Positions 39,711-52,730 of a DNA stretch of 64,000 nt are shown here, one piece after another. Under the pieces are notes generated by a model that saw only the letters and a program-made list of their open reading frames with translations, searched no databases and was not told where the DNA came from. Where the stretch lies: NCBI RefSeq assembly GCF_002078875.1, contig NC_034411.1, forward strand, positions 36,000,115 through 36,064,114. Reading direction: 5' to 3'. The position numbers and the translations under genes are program-made. Origin of the DNA: Numida meleagris (taxonomy: Eukaryota > Chordata > Aves > Galliformes > Numididae). Position 1 is the stretch's first letter; the number at the start of each line of letters is the position of its first letter.

Positions 39711-42700
39711 TATACTACCAAAAAATCTTAGGCTTTTGTACTGCAGATTTGAGGGATCAAATATACAAACTGGTTATTAACTGGTTATTTTCAGTTGTCG
39801 TAAAAATCTTCTGTTTGTGAGGCTCTTAAGTTTTAAAATTGAATTCACAAGAGCACATCCCTCATGTGACTCTGTATAACCATTTTCAATCACCATTTCA
39901 ATTTTTGGTTATTGTAAGTTTGAGATATTGTAAATACTACCCTTTGGTACTTGTCTGAACAAGCATTTCTGTAATTCTGCAAGCGACTAAGGCGTCAGTG
40001 TAAATACACAGACCACTGTACGCTTAAAAGAAATCTACACAAGAGTATCTCAGTTGCAGAATAAAAAATGAAAACAATTTTAAATAATGGAAGGTCCAAA
40101 GTACAAGATCTTGATACAATGGTCAAGTCTTAAAACTGCTAGAAAATGTTTGGCACCCCACATTTTGACAGTATGCTAAACTACAGCAGTAGTTTTTCTG
40201 ACTGCATAGTCATGACTGTCTGAAGTTTGCTAAGTATGAACACCATTCTGTTGGTCAGTGTAAGTCATCTGAAGGAACCAGCAACAAGGCTGGTTCCCCG
40301 AGTCTTAGTGGAAGAAAATCTTTAGAGTGTTGCAGAGTATTTAGGATGCAAAACCAGTAAGGCACCCATTTATTAGTAAGACTACTTGGCTACATATTTT
40401 TAGAACCTTTCTGTATTTCAATGAAGGCAAATTGTATGTAATTTGTCTTTGATACAGCAGCTAGTGGATGAAATTTACAGTGCTGGCTGGCATGACTTTT
40501 GGCATGATACCTCTTCTTGCATTTCAGAGCATTATTCTGAGGAGACAAACACACGTGGAAAGGTTTTCTAGTGGGTAACACAGCTGAATGTGTGTATTTG
40601 GGTTTAATTAGTTTCCTTCTAAAATAATTTTAGAATTCAAGGCGATGGTGAAACCGAGTGCACCAGTGGCAGATGTTTAGTGTTTGTCTAAGAAAAAAAA
40701 TAAGCTGCTCATGAAATTTACTGAAAAGGTTTTAAGAAATAATACTGTTATTTTTATTTTTACCCAGGAGAGTTCATCATGCACCTGCCTAACTCTATGA
40801 TCAAATTTTTTATTTTTTTTTCCAGCTATTAGTTGTCTCTCTTGTAAGCTAAAAAGTACAAATGTAACTCTGAATCAATTATTTATTTAGTTAGTTAGTT
40901 TTCAAATAGACTTTTGAAAGGAATTTTGCACTTTTCTTATTGGATATAAAACCAATTTTGTTGAGAGTGATTTTCATTAATGCTACTTTGCATGTGGTAG
41001 CATTTGCCATTTGATGACTTTCTTTCAGGAGCACTTGGTGGTTGATGCCATTTTAATTTATCAGTATAATGATCTTAGACTGTGTTGTTTTTATATATAA
41101 CTACTTGCTTTGCCACTGATAAGTATCTATTGGCTCAACCTGCACATTACTCTATTGATCTCTCTGCTTATCTTGCATCTTGTACTCTTGTATTTGAGTC
41201 AATTTATTCCAAGGACACAGAGTACTTTTCAAGCCATTTAAGCACACAGCAGGAAGATTATTCAGATGATAGTTTTATCGTTGAGTTTTACAAGAGTTTG
41301 TGAGTGCACAATTAAAATCTAGCTGCAGGTAAAGGGATGCATTTGAAGAGATGAGCTTAATGTTTGAAGTGACAATAAACGAATAAACAGTTTTTATCCT
41401 CTGTTTCTGAAAACATCTCTGGCTATGTTTTTTTTTTTAAACAGCAAATGATTATGGGAATAATTCTTTTTGTGTACTGCTTTTGGATTCTGGGAAATGA
41501 CTAACTTTCCTAGGCTTGTGGGCTCTTAATATGTAGTCTTATGGAATGTCAAGTAGAGATGAAAATCCAGGCCTTTCTAAAATTAAAGTTGCTCTCTATG
41601 GTGCCTTATCTTTACGTTCAATTTTCAGATAGTTTATGTAGGAGCTACCCTCAGCCTTCGGTTTGCTGTATAGTAGATCTCCTGTACTGGCAGTGTTGTG
41701 CAAGCTCATTTGTAGCATTCTCCCACTTACCATTTCTTCAAAAGTTTGGTTTTCTGTTTTGTAGTAACTTGTCAAACTATTTTACACCTTCATCATTTAC
41801 ACAGACATGATCCTACATGACAAAGCTGAATGAGCTCCTCAAAAGCAGCTGAAACACTGTGAAAATTGAAAGCATTTGGTATCTGTGTGGTACATTGGTG
41901 TAGGGCTGATGGTATTGAAAACTTGGAATTAGTCCTTCAACAAACCTTTCTGCATTGTGCCAATGTGCAAGAGGAGAGTAAGAGTGCCTTTTAATTGTAT
42001 GATTTAGTTTGCAGGCTCAGAGATAACATAGAACACCAATTTTTGTGATACTACTGGAAAAGTTTTCTTAGTATCAGCTACTGCTAATTTTCTGGATAGT
42101 GACACAATTTTTATCTTCTAATCATCTTTCTGTAAAACCTAAGGCCAAGAGTTTTGGTTTCTTGTGCCTTCTTAACATGCAAAGTATAATATTTTTGTTC
42201 TCACCTAATCCTTCTTCTCTGTGCTTCATTTTCCTGTTCTTTAAAAATCTTACTCTATCTTGCCATACTCTGAACAGCTCTGTTCAGTAAACAAGCCTTA
42301 TGTCTAAATTTCTCAATATTTGAGTAGGGTTCTTCTAAGTCAAGTGGTAAATAGTCATGTACTCTAGTCCTCTTGGAAATAGAAAGCTTACACTCCTGAT
42401 GCAAAGCTTTGCGTGCATATGCAGAACTGAAGAACAGGTAACTTTCCTGAAACGTGAAAGTGGCTTCAGATGCAAAGTGACTTGATAGGAATACTATGAG
42501 ATGATAGGATGTGAAGATGGCTGACTGCAACCAAAACATTTGAAATGTGCCATTTGATGTGAACACACTCAAATGGGGGGTGGAAGATGCTAAAAATTTA
42601 AATAGTCCCCTCCAGCTGTTTCCTTTTGCTGTTGAAATCTCTTTAAAGACATATTTTGAAGGGGAGAAATGAAAGGAGATGCACTACAAATAGAGAAAAT

Positions 42701-43110
42701 AATGAACTGGAGAGGACCTCATCTTTAAATTATAGTCCAAGTTTATATTTAAAATGCTGTGATTACAGTTTGTGTCAAAAAAGTCAGTGACTTTTTCAGT
42801 ACAGCTTTATGAAACAGATGACCTAGACTTTCTGGATAAGGGAAGGCTATATGGCTTTCAATAGTATTGTTGCTGGTGCTCCATGATACCATTTTCTGAT
42901 GGTTCAAGTATTACTCTTACTGATGTTCCCTGGGGTGTTCAGTGATCTATTTCTGAAAAGGAATAAAACAACTAGATAGAAACCAAAGCTTCAAGTGAGC
43001 ATCTTAGTAGTGTTTAATGGGACATGAGATTTCCAAAACATTTAGATTGTTGTTTCCTATTTTCTGCAAATGACAGACTTTGCATCTCAGCGTTCCTGCT
43101 TGTAATTGTA

Positions 43111-43190
43111 GGATCATGGAAATGTTTGGGGAAAACAAAACAAAACCAAAACTGTGGAGATCATCTAGTCCAGTCTCCAGCTCAAAATAA
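43111..43190 (-). mobile_element. Possible very old CR1 3' remnant, antisense
   Basis: GGATCATGGAAATGTTTGGG and TGGAGATCATCTAGTCCAGT resemble the antisense CR1 3' end (ATCATAGAAT ... GATCATCCAGTCCAACC), with an A-rich insertion between them. The match is short and diverged, so this is a weak call. Confidence 0.35.
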
Positions 43191-46190
43191 TTGTTCCTGA
43201 CACTAAATCAGGTCTTCTGGAGTTGACATCAGTTCTTCCCTTTTTGTGAACTGCAAGGGAGAATTACAGAAGAGATAAGAGTTATAGAAATAGAATAGCA
43301 AGAGAAGTGTGAACATATTTGTGTGAGGTTTCTTTGAAATATTTGGTTAACATTGACTCTTGTTTAAAATCAGAGATCTTTTTAATATAAGGAAGTTCAC
43401 AATTGCTTTTTTTCATGGTATTTCAACATTTGGATGCTTCAGCAGAAGATGACATTTCTTTATTCAATCAGTGTGATAAAATTCTGTTTCGAGGCATGTG
43501 CAATAATTTTAACTTGTGATGAATGAAATTAAATTCATTAATTTAATTCAGATAGAAAAATGTGTGTGTTAATACTGATTTTATAAGACACATTTTATTT
43601 CTGGCAAGGCCCTTTAGGGAAAGCCCTTGTAATGCAAAGTAGAAAGGTATATTTGTAGCTTGGACTCTGAGATATTTTGGGATGTTTGTTCTATAAGGTC
43701 TTTCTATTGAAGCTTGGAAATCTTATCAGTCTCTCTGTGTCTCAGCACTTAAATGGAGGTAATGTGATGTGTTCAGTGTTCTAGTGTCTTATTACACTAT
43801 AAATTACTGTATACATGAAATAAATAACATACGATGTTTGTGAAAATATTTCCATTCAAAATATCAACCATGAAAAACTTCAGGAAAAGCAGATAACAAT
43901 TTTGCAGTATTAAGATGATTATTTGGAAAGACCAGTATGGATCCCTTTGTTTTATATACCCGCTTACACTATATTCCTCTTCAAATCAGTCTAAATGGAG
44001 ACCTAACTTTAAAAGCATATTTTTATTTATTACTAAAGAGTCCATGTTTGTGTGTGTTTTCACATAATTGTGAATTACAATGTTAGTATGTACTGCTATT
44101 AGTACAACTAATTACTCTTTCTTTGCCTGTTTAACATTGCCTAAAGTTATCTGAAACCAGTTCTTTTTAACAGCTTCCCTTTTCCAGTTATTGTGTGAGA
44201 GTGGATGAAATGGTTGGTTAAGCATCTGTGCCTTGTAGAACTGCTGTTTTAAAAAATAGGCATAATGTGTCGTGTCATCTGCTCAGTGAAGTGAGAAGTT
44301 CCAGCCAGTTAATTTAAAGCCACCATAGTTACATCTGCGTAAATGAGCGGAAGGTGAATTTTTGCTTCTTTTACACTTTTCTCTCCATTGCAGAGTGAGA
44401 GTCTTTCAGACTCAGAGCTCTACAGTAATTGGTTGTCCGCTGTCGTAACAATGACTGCTTAGTATAGAGCTTCCTCGTTTGTAAAATTGCAGACCTCCCA
44501 CATTCTCTCACCAAATACAAATTGTATGCAAAACAAGTGGAGATAATAGGAAAAAAACTGTGGCCAGTTACATATAAAAGGAACCTACTTTGTAGATAAC
44601 TGTTCTGAAATCCATAATCTTTTAAGGAAGAGAAACATTAATTTATTGTCTATTTGATTAATTAATATTCTCTTGCAAAGCATCTCATTATTTTCTTTGG
44701 TTTCTAAAGCCAATTTATCTATGCTCCAGCTGGCGGAACTGTTCCTGATATTACATCCTGTGGAATACACTTTAAAGGGTGCTGGTGCATGGCATGCAGA
44801 TTATCCAGATAGTTTATTTTTTGGCATGTACTGAACTTTGCAATAAAATTCTGACAAATCTGGGCTGGATTATTCTCCTATTATTTTACACTGGTGAAAG
44901 AATCTTTGAGGAAATTAATGCCAAATGTTTCATACGCTGAGAAACTTTCTGCTATATTCATTGTCTTGTACAAAGTAGTGTGAGGCTGCTGTGCTCTCAG
45001 AGTACTTCTGATGTGTTTACTTCCAGCATTGCTATAGAGAGCCGTCTGCGGAAGGCAGCTCTAAGACGTACTGGTCATTCCTTAATGTTCTACTTAAGGA
45101 AGTTGTATGGCAACTCCAACTGTGCTTTCTCCTTATTACAGTAGCAGGGCTATTCCTTTCAGAGCAGCATATGACAGATACTTTTTAAGTCTAAGCTTTG
45201 TATGCGGTAAAATTTTTGCTCTTGCAGTTCTCCCATCACCACAGTACCTTCACTTTGAAGGTATCTTCAGTGTTACAAGTTAAGAACTCTCTTACCTTTT
45301 ACTAGCTGGTAGGACAGAAACAAATGTTTTGAACTAATGTAGATATAGATGGAGTATCGAATCTAAGAAACAGAACACAACCAGATTCTATTAAAAAAAA
45401 ATATCAGAAATATCTCTTAGCCAAGTCATATGCAGTTTACTACTTATCAAGGATAAACTGTTTCTACTTTTAGAACAAACATTAAATGGCAGATGCCCAC
45501 AATTCTAATACCAGATGCCAGTGATGGAAAGGATTTGTGACCTAAATACTCCTGAACAATTTCTTCCCTAAATGCACATTCACAGTGGCACGTGGATTAA
45601 CTGATCTAGGTAACTGGAGTTGTCTCTGTTATCTCTGCTCATATTATGACAGATACATTGACAAGGTGCTGTTGAAACCCTTATGTTTAACTAGAAAATG
45701 CCATGCTCTTTTGAGAGGAAGAAGTCTAGTAGGTATGGGTTACTCTGTTTAATGAAATCAGTGAAAGCTCTCTTTGACTTAAGTGTGGATGCCTTTAAAC
45801 CAGTGCTTTAACTAGGAACTGAAAGTATTAATGTTGCCTATCTTTCCCAAAGAGGGAAAGCTTCTCATACCAGTGCTGATTCATGTAGAAAAATTAATTT
45901 TTTGGGGGGGTTGGAAGTGAATTGTGAAAACAATGTGCAGGAGGCTTTTTTTTCTTTTTTTTCTTTCAAATCCAGCTAGAAGTATTAAGTTTGCTGCAGA
46001 ATTAATTAGAGGAGATTCTGTTCTACTGTGTTATGCATAAGGTCGCATTAGTCTGCCATAGTGGTTTGTTGGAGCTTCCTATTAAAGTAGTCAAACAAAA
46101 ACATGCCCTTCTGTGAAATTTTATGACCCACGATGGAGAACATTCCTTTTGTTTCTGAATGAATTGGCTTTGCTGCTTTGCCAGTGTATC

Positions 46191-46226
46191 TTTTTTTTTT
46201 CCTTTCTTCCTTTTTTTTTTTTTTTT
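46191..46226. repeat. Pyrimidine tract
   Basis: Thirty-six bases of T with a short CCTTTCTTCC insert. Simple sequence only. Confidence 0.85.
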
Positions 46227-46590
46227 ATTTAAACAGAAAAGAACATTTTCTGACAGTCCTCACTTTTACCTGTGTGGGGCTGTAGTTCCCTAAATACGAC
46301 ACTTGGGATAGGGACCAAGAGGTACCAATCTGTGGTGGACTGTTGTTTTAAAGGCTACCGATCAACTTTAAGGTCAACTTTAATTAGTGAGATGGTTATG
46401 TATTGTCTCTGGTCATTGTGACCTGCATCTTCATAATCTCCCTTTTCTCTTTTTCAGAAATACCATAATTGCATATTTAAAAAAAAAAAAATAAACAGAA
46501 TGTAAGTGATGGCCTTGCGATGCAGTTAATTTCGGAGTATGTTCTACAGTTAAAACTGGTCTTTTAATCTAACAGTGTTTACTGTTGTCC

Positions 46591-46615
46591 TTTTTTTTTT
46601 TTAAAAAAAAAAAAA
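46591..46615. repeat. T12A13 inverted homopolymer
   Basis: Twelve T followed directly by thirteen A, a perfect inverted repeat without a loop. It is more likely to be simple-sequence expansion than a functional hairpin. Confidence 0.9.
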
Positions 46616-49600
46616 GCAAAACAAAAACACACATGCAGAACAATTGGTTTTGATTTTTCTGATGCTTTCTTTTCAAGTGCTTTCATCTAATCTGTATTTG
46701 CTATTGCCTTTCTCATCAATTCTGTTTGCCCCATCCACACTGGGCAGGCTGATTTGTGGTAATGCTTTGTAGGAAATATTTTGATTTTGCAGGTGGATTA
46801 ACCTAGAAATATGAGACTGTGATGCTTTGGTTCAGGTTTGTTTGCAGTGCCCATAGACAGACAAAGTGGAGAGTTGAGCTATAATTATAATAAACCATAT
46901 TCCTTAATCCTAGTTCTTTGCCAGAAGTTCATATGGAAAATTGGCAAGGATTGAAGGGACAGTATTGAATGTTGAATCAGAGTTCTAACCAGAATTTCTA
47001 ACCAGACATACAATGAATCAGCAATCTACTTACTTGAATTGGGACTGTAACTAAGATATGTACTGTACTATTAAATTATGTGATGTTTGATTTTTTTTTC
47101 TGTCCCATCTGGAGGCATTCTTCTGTAGTGTAGTAATGTAATGTATGTGAACCTCTAGCTGGTGGAACTTGAGAGGAAATTTCTGCATCTGTTTCTTGAT
47201 AGCAAAGCTAAGTTACTTTCTAAAGACATCTGGATACAGGAAAGGTACAGAAACATGACTGAGGCAAACTCATTTAAAATGTGTGTTCATTTGTAGAAAG
47301 CATTTTCTTTTTTTTTTTTGCTTTTCTCTCAGTGCTTGCATATTCCAAACAAAACAATGCTGGCAAGCCAAAGTGAGCTGACCTGCTGTAGTGGAAAGAA
47401 GGAAAAGATACTTGAAAATGTCAAGATAAAATAACAAAACAATAAAGCACTAAAATGGACACAGCTTTTATGGTAGTCTGTGATCAATAAAAATATTTTG
47501 CTACTGAAACTTAAAGTTCTATAGAATTTAGGTTAAGTGTCTAACAGAGCAATGACACCTCATGATGTGAAGAAAAAATCCTCTTCATCTTTGGTAGTGG
47601 TATATTATGTAAAGTATACATAATGTGGATAATATACTTTTGTCTAGGAATACAAAAAATTAGACGTGACAGTATTATGTTTAATTTTAATTTAGGGCAG
47701 GGATTTATAGGGAAGTGTTTTAGGCCAGCAGAAGTTAACTTTAACTTATCCCGAATGCATATTTTAGGAAGGATTAAATCCTTTGGCAATAGTTATTGTG
47801 GAGTAGTAGAGATAGTGGAATCTCCAGAGAGTTTGAATCTTGAAAAACAAAGACTGGAGATGTCTGGTTCCTCTTTGAAATGCTCACCAGTGCTAGAAGC
47901 TTCTAGTTTGTTTACCTTGAGTTTTAGTAATGTTTAATAAGATATCATTTGAAGAATTTCACTGTAGCTTTTGCTAAAAGTACCATTTAGAAAAAGGAAA
48001 AGGTCTTTGTGATGGCTGTAACTGTCAGGCACAAATAGGGACAGAATAATAGGAAACTAGCTCTTGTGGTACTCTGCATGGACAGCACATGTCTCAGAGT
48101 CCTGTTACGCACACTATGATATCCATATTTTGCATCAGCTGTCCACTCTAGTGTAGAGAATTTTTGATTGGATTCTAATATACAGTAATACCTATTTATT
48201 ATAGGCTGATTTTTCACAAGCTGAGAGCATAATAACTTATCTAGAAAGAAGGAAAAACTATCAGAAACAAAAGTATATAATGTGTACATCATTTCAGAGT
48301 ATGACATGCATTCAATCTTTTTAGAACTGAGAGAACTGATAAAGATAGCTGTTAGTATTTAAGTGGTACTCTTCAGTATTTGAAATAATGGAATTTGTCA
48401 TTAAAAATAGTCTTCGCTTATGCAGAATTTTTAAGAATGAGCTTATACGCTTCATTATTTGTACCAGCTCTTGAAGGTAGAGTAGATGGAAAGATCAGAA
48501 ATGTGGCTAGCTCTTTCACTGCATTTTTAGCTAACCCAGGAGAATACTGTATAGACTATCATAGCACAATAGAAGATTTTTCAATAGTATCAGTTTACAC
48601 CAGTGCTACAGCAGGTGAGCAAACACTGATATGGCTGTTTTTGGAGTCATGTGTACACATGCAAATATTACATTTAAAAATAAGTATAGAAGACTGAGTG
48701 ATGTAATAGTGGATTTGAAGAGAGGACTTATGCTGTCATTACTGCAAACATTCATGCTTTGAAAAAAACAAATAATATATTTTTATATAATATTTTTGGT
48801 GCTAAGCAGGCAAATGAGTCTACTGATTTGCATGGATGTAGCTGCCCTAAATGTGTATAGGAAGAAGATCTGTCACTGGTTATCCATATAAAAGTACAAA
48901 TGATGGAATAAGAGCAATGAAGGCATAGATACAGAAATTTAGCTCGTATAGTGTATCAAAACCAGAAGAATTTAAAAATATGCTATGCTATAACTGACCT
49001 TGGTTTTGAGGAGCTGTTAAGATTTCTTGAGGGTCACTGTTGAAGCATTTGTACTTACAATAGCACATTTTTCTGATCCTTCCTGTAACTATTTTCTGAT
49101 AGGAATGTGGATATATTTTGTGTTTGAGGGGGATAAACAATAGCAACAACAAAACTACAAAACAAAAAAACACACACACACAAAGCCATCAGCAATACAC
49201 TTTGTGCTGGAAGCTTTCCCTGAAGTTTAGAGAGATTTTAGCCAAATCCTTCTGACAGGATTTGGTTCTGATCTGTAAAGCCTACTTGAGCTCAGTGGGG
49301 TTTGCAGCTGGTGAAAAAGTGCTCCCTTCACACAAGGCCTTTTCTCTTCAAAAACAAACAAACAGAAGTCTTCCTCCCTTCTCCAGTGATGACCATAATA
49401 CTTGTCTTGTTCTCCACCTCAACAAATGTTTTGTCTTTGAAGGTAATTAAGGTAGAAAACCTCATGTATCTGTTCTACATTCAGCTACATATATTGTACA
49501 GATACTACTTGTTTATGTAAATATGAAGTGATGTGGCTTTCTTGTTTTCTGTTGTGTTCTTGCTTTGACATTAGTATTCAGATTTTCTTTAGAAACGATT

Positions 49601-49739
49601 TGTTCCTCTGCTATTAGTTAACAAGCTAGAAGGCTTGTTCAGTATAAGAGAAAGAATTAAATAATTCTTCCCTCTTACCCCTCTTTACAAGCTCACGTCT
49701 GAGCAATCACATAAAATTTTTGAAAGGAATGTATGAGTT

Positions 49740-50443
49740 AATGACAATAATAACTGCCAGCTTCCTGATCCAAATAGTAGAGGAACCAGTGAAGAGAGGT
49801 GCTGTGCTGGACTTCAAACTCACAACATTGCAGATCTGAAGGTCAAAGGCAGTGTTGGCTGAAGTGACTGTGAGATGATGGAGCTCAGGATCCTAAGAGG
49901 AGGTAGCAGCACAAAAAGCAAGATTACAGTGCTGGACTTCAGTGACCCACACTTCAGTTTTTCAAAGATCTAGTTGGAGGAGTACCAAGTGTTCGAGTCC
50001 AGAAAAGGACCACTAAGATGGTGACGGGACTGGAGTGTCTGTCCTATGAGGAAAGGCTGAGAGAGCTGGGACTGTTTGTCCTGGAGAAGAGAAGGCTCAG
50101 GAGGATCTCATCAGTGTATACAAACACTCAGCAGAGTGTAAAGAGGACGGAGCCAGGCTCTTTTCAGTGGTGTCCAGTGATGGGAGAAAATGAGCACAAA
50201 CTGAAACACAGGAGCTTCTGTCTCAACATCAGGAAACTTTTTTTTTTTTTTAAACTGTTTGGACAACAGCACTGGCATGGATTTCCTAGAGAAATTGTGA
50301 ATTATCTGTCCTTGGAGATATTTGGAGGGTATCTGGATGTGGCTCTGGGCAGCCTGCTCTAGGTGTCACTGCTTGGGCAGAGGGGTTGGACCAGGTGACC
50401 CACAGAGGTCCCTGCCAACGTCAACTCTTCTGTGATTCTGTGG
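49740..50443 (+). mobile_element. CR1 LINE with internal deletion of the reverse transcriptase
   Basis: The left part (about 49740-49990) resembles the CR1 ORF2 segment around the end of the endonuclease domain, with CAGTGTTGGCTGAAGTGACT, GAGATGATGGAGCTCAGGAT and GTGCTGGACTTCAG. From about 50000 the sequence jumps to the ORF2 C-terminal region (CCTATGAGGAAAGGCTGAGA near 50043) and runs to the 3' tail ending TCTGTGATTCTGTGG. All of the reverse-transcriptase core is absent. A 12-base T run at 50238 interrupts the 3' part. The frame 50018-50362 is a fragment of this element and not a gene. Confidence 0.85.
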
Positions 50444-52730
50444 TATTCCATATATTAATCTTTAACCTCTTAACTGTCTCTTAATTCTGAACTTTCAATT
50501 AGATGATGAAAGTGGAAAAATCTCAAAACAAATTACTTCATTGATCTAGGTATCTGCAGTCTCTAAAAAACCTCTTTTGTAAAGATCCAACATTCTTATT
50601 TTGTAAGTAAGAGCTGGATTTCTCTAAGGGAGCCTGTCATTTTAAGTTCAGTGCCACAAATCATGATGTCAGCTTATTCCTTCATTAAACTAAGAAAACC
50701 TGATTTGTAGACTGTTTTTCAGAGAGTAGTATTCCACATGGTTTAGCATTCAGCAGTTAAAGTGTCACAGCTGTGAAGTTCTTCATGAGTGTTTGTTAAT
50801 TTTTGCAGCTCTCAAATGCAGTAAAAGCTCCAAAACTATTCAAAAGAAAGTACTGATTTACAGAGATTCCTCTGTATTGGTAAGTAGATGGGAAACACGT
50901 AAACTAATTTTTCAATTTTAAAAAAAAGTCATATAACTTATTTTTTTCTCCCTTTTCCCATTTTCCTGCCAACTCTGCCTTTTTTTTATGAGACTGAATA
51001 TGCTGTGATACTCACTTAAAATTATTTCCTAAATAACTCTGTTGCTATGGCAGCTGCTGCTGCTGGCATTTACATGCGCTCCAGTGAGGAGATTTACAGA
51101 AAAGTCATTGAAAATGGTCAAGTTTGTCTGTGTTTTCATAGCCCACCCACAAAGAAGTTCATCATGCATCTCTTTGCTAGAAACCAGAAGATCTGTCATA
51201 ACTGGCACAGTAGAAATGTAATAAAGAAGAAACAAAGACCCAAATTGTCTAGGGTAGGGTCCTGACTCAATTTTTTTAAACCCTTGCAGGGCCTCATTTG
51301 CTTCTGCACAGGAACAGATAGTATTACCCACCATCAAATGGTTAAATGTATTGCCATTTTGTGATTTTGCATACAAAATAAATCTGAGCTCTTTGGGGAA
51401 AAAAGTAGACACTGAGACAAAAGCTAGCTTGTTCCAGTACAGATTTGTTATTCCTGAAGCCCTTTCAGTAAAATTGAGATCATGAAAGAAAATCTTGCTT
51501 CAGTGTTCAGAAGCGCTATTTGTGCATCTTCCCTTTTCTGTATGCTGCTGACACACATTAGGGTAATTGTCTTCTGGATTATCAGCAGCGGCTATGGGTG
51601 CCTCAGAGGCATCATCAGCTCAGGAGGAGTAATGAAGAATATTTTGGCAATGAACTGTTCTTTGTAGGAGGAGTTTGATGGCATTCTTTGTAGTTCACTG
51701 TGCTCTGTGTCCAGGAGAAGTAATCAAATATGCATGGAAAAGTTGACTTAGAATTTTACTTCAGTGCAGAGCTAAACTGAGGACAGTACTCTGGTGAGGA
51801 GGCTATAGAGATGCTTCCAGGCATTTGTTTCAGTCCTCATAGTAGTAATTGCAATGCCTTCAGTATTAAGAACACGTTTTTGTTTTGTTAGTCAAAACAG
51901 TAGTGGCACTGTCAGTAGTAGTGACACAGTAGTGGTAGATGGAAACAAATGACCAAATCCTTGTGTGTCTTGTGTCACAGACTTGTCTCCTTCACTAATT
52001 ATACATTGTAATGCCATTTTATGGCAACTTGATAATGGCATAGCAAATGTTTTTTTTTCACTGTTTTCCCGAGATATGACAAGCTTTAGTTGCAGGGAAC
52101 TGGAGATGCAGGTTTAGTTTTGGAACCTTGGATGTGAGAAGCTCTGTGAAGCTAAAGAGATGGCCTTTGTCTCATAAAAGCAGGGGATATGGCTTTGATG
52201 CTAAGCTGTCAATCCAGATTGACTTCAGAGGAAATTATATTTTTTCTCCACTGCTGATGGAAGAAAGGCATGGAAGAGAGTTATGTTACAATTCTTAGTA
52301 AAAACCTGATCACAAACAGACTTTTAAACTAACTAGAAAATTACAGACCTGCTTTAGTGAAGAAGTATTTTATCCTCTAATGCTTTTTAAAATTTCCTAC
52401 TCTTAAAAAACAAATAAACAAAAACACCCCAAAATCATGAGTAGTTCACATTACTTCAGAAGTTAGGTAAGTGAAACCTTTACAGACTTTTAGATTATAA
52501 AAACTCTAATATAGCTAGTTTGTAGTTATATTGAGAAGTGTGTTTCTGGGAAGGGTATATTCCTTTGGGCAAGGCACAGTTAACATCCCTTTTATGTAAT
52601 CAAATCATGCAAATTACAAAATGCTCTGAAGTTCTCCGTTACATCTTCTTCAAATCAAGGTAATGATAGCAATTGTTAGTGGTAGCTTACTAAGTAAATT
52701 TTTTTCATTTGTAGCTAACATAGCTCAAAC
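50444..52730 (+). other. RGS7: RGS7 intron segment between two CR1 copies
   Basis: No repeat recognised. 51030-51660 is less AT-biased than its surroundings and open on both strands (127 codons antisense at 51029-51412, 72 and 61 sense), without any recognisable domain. It could be conserved non-coding sequence. An octamer-like ATGCAAAT lies at about 52608. Confidence 0.45.

Larger units (their letters stand above)
39713..49739 (+). other. RGS7: RGS7 intron, middle part
   Basis: AT-rich intronic DNA with no exon recognised. It holds long pyrimidine tracts (46191-46226), a T12A13 perfect inverted run (46591-46615) and one doubtful CR1 remnant near 43.1 kb. Stretches around 44.2-44.5 kb and 45.97-46.14 kb are of mixed complexity with homeodomain-like ATTA sites and could be conserved non-coding DNA. 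Frames such as 47623-47937 and 48395-48697 show no domain. Confidence 0.6.

Noticed and set aside
46591..46615. T12A13 as a terminator-like hairpin
   Set aside because: It is pure homopolymer, and rho-independent terminators do not apply in a vertebrate nuclear genome.
50018..50362. 114-codon sense frame
   Set aside because: It is the C-terminal part of the CR1 at 49740-50443, not a host gene.
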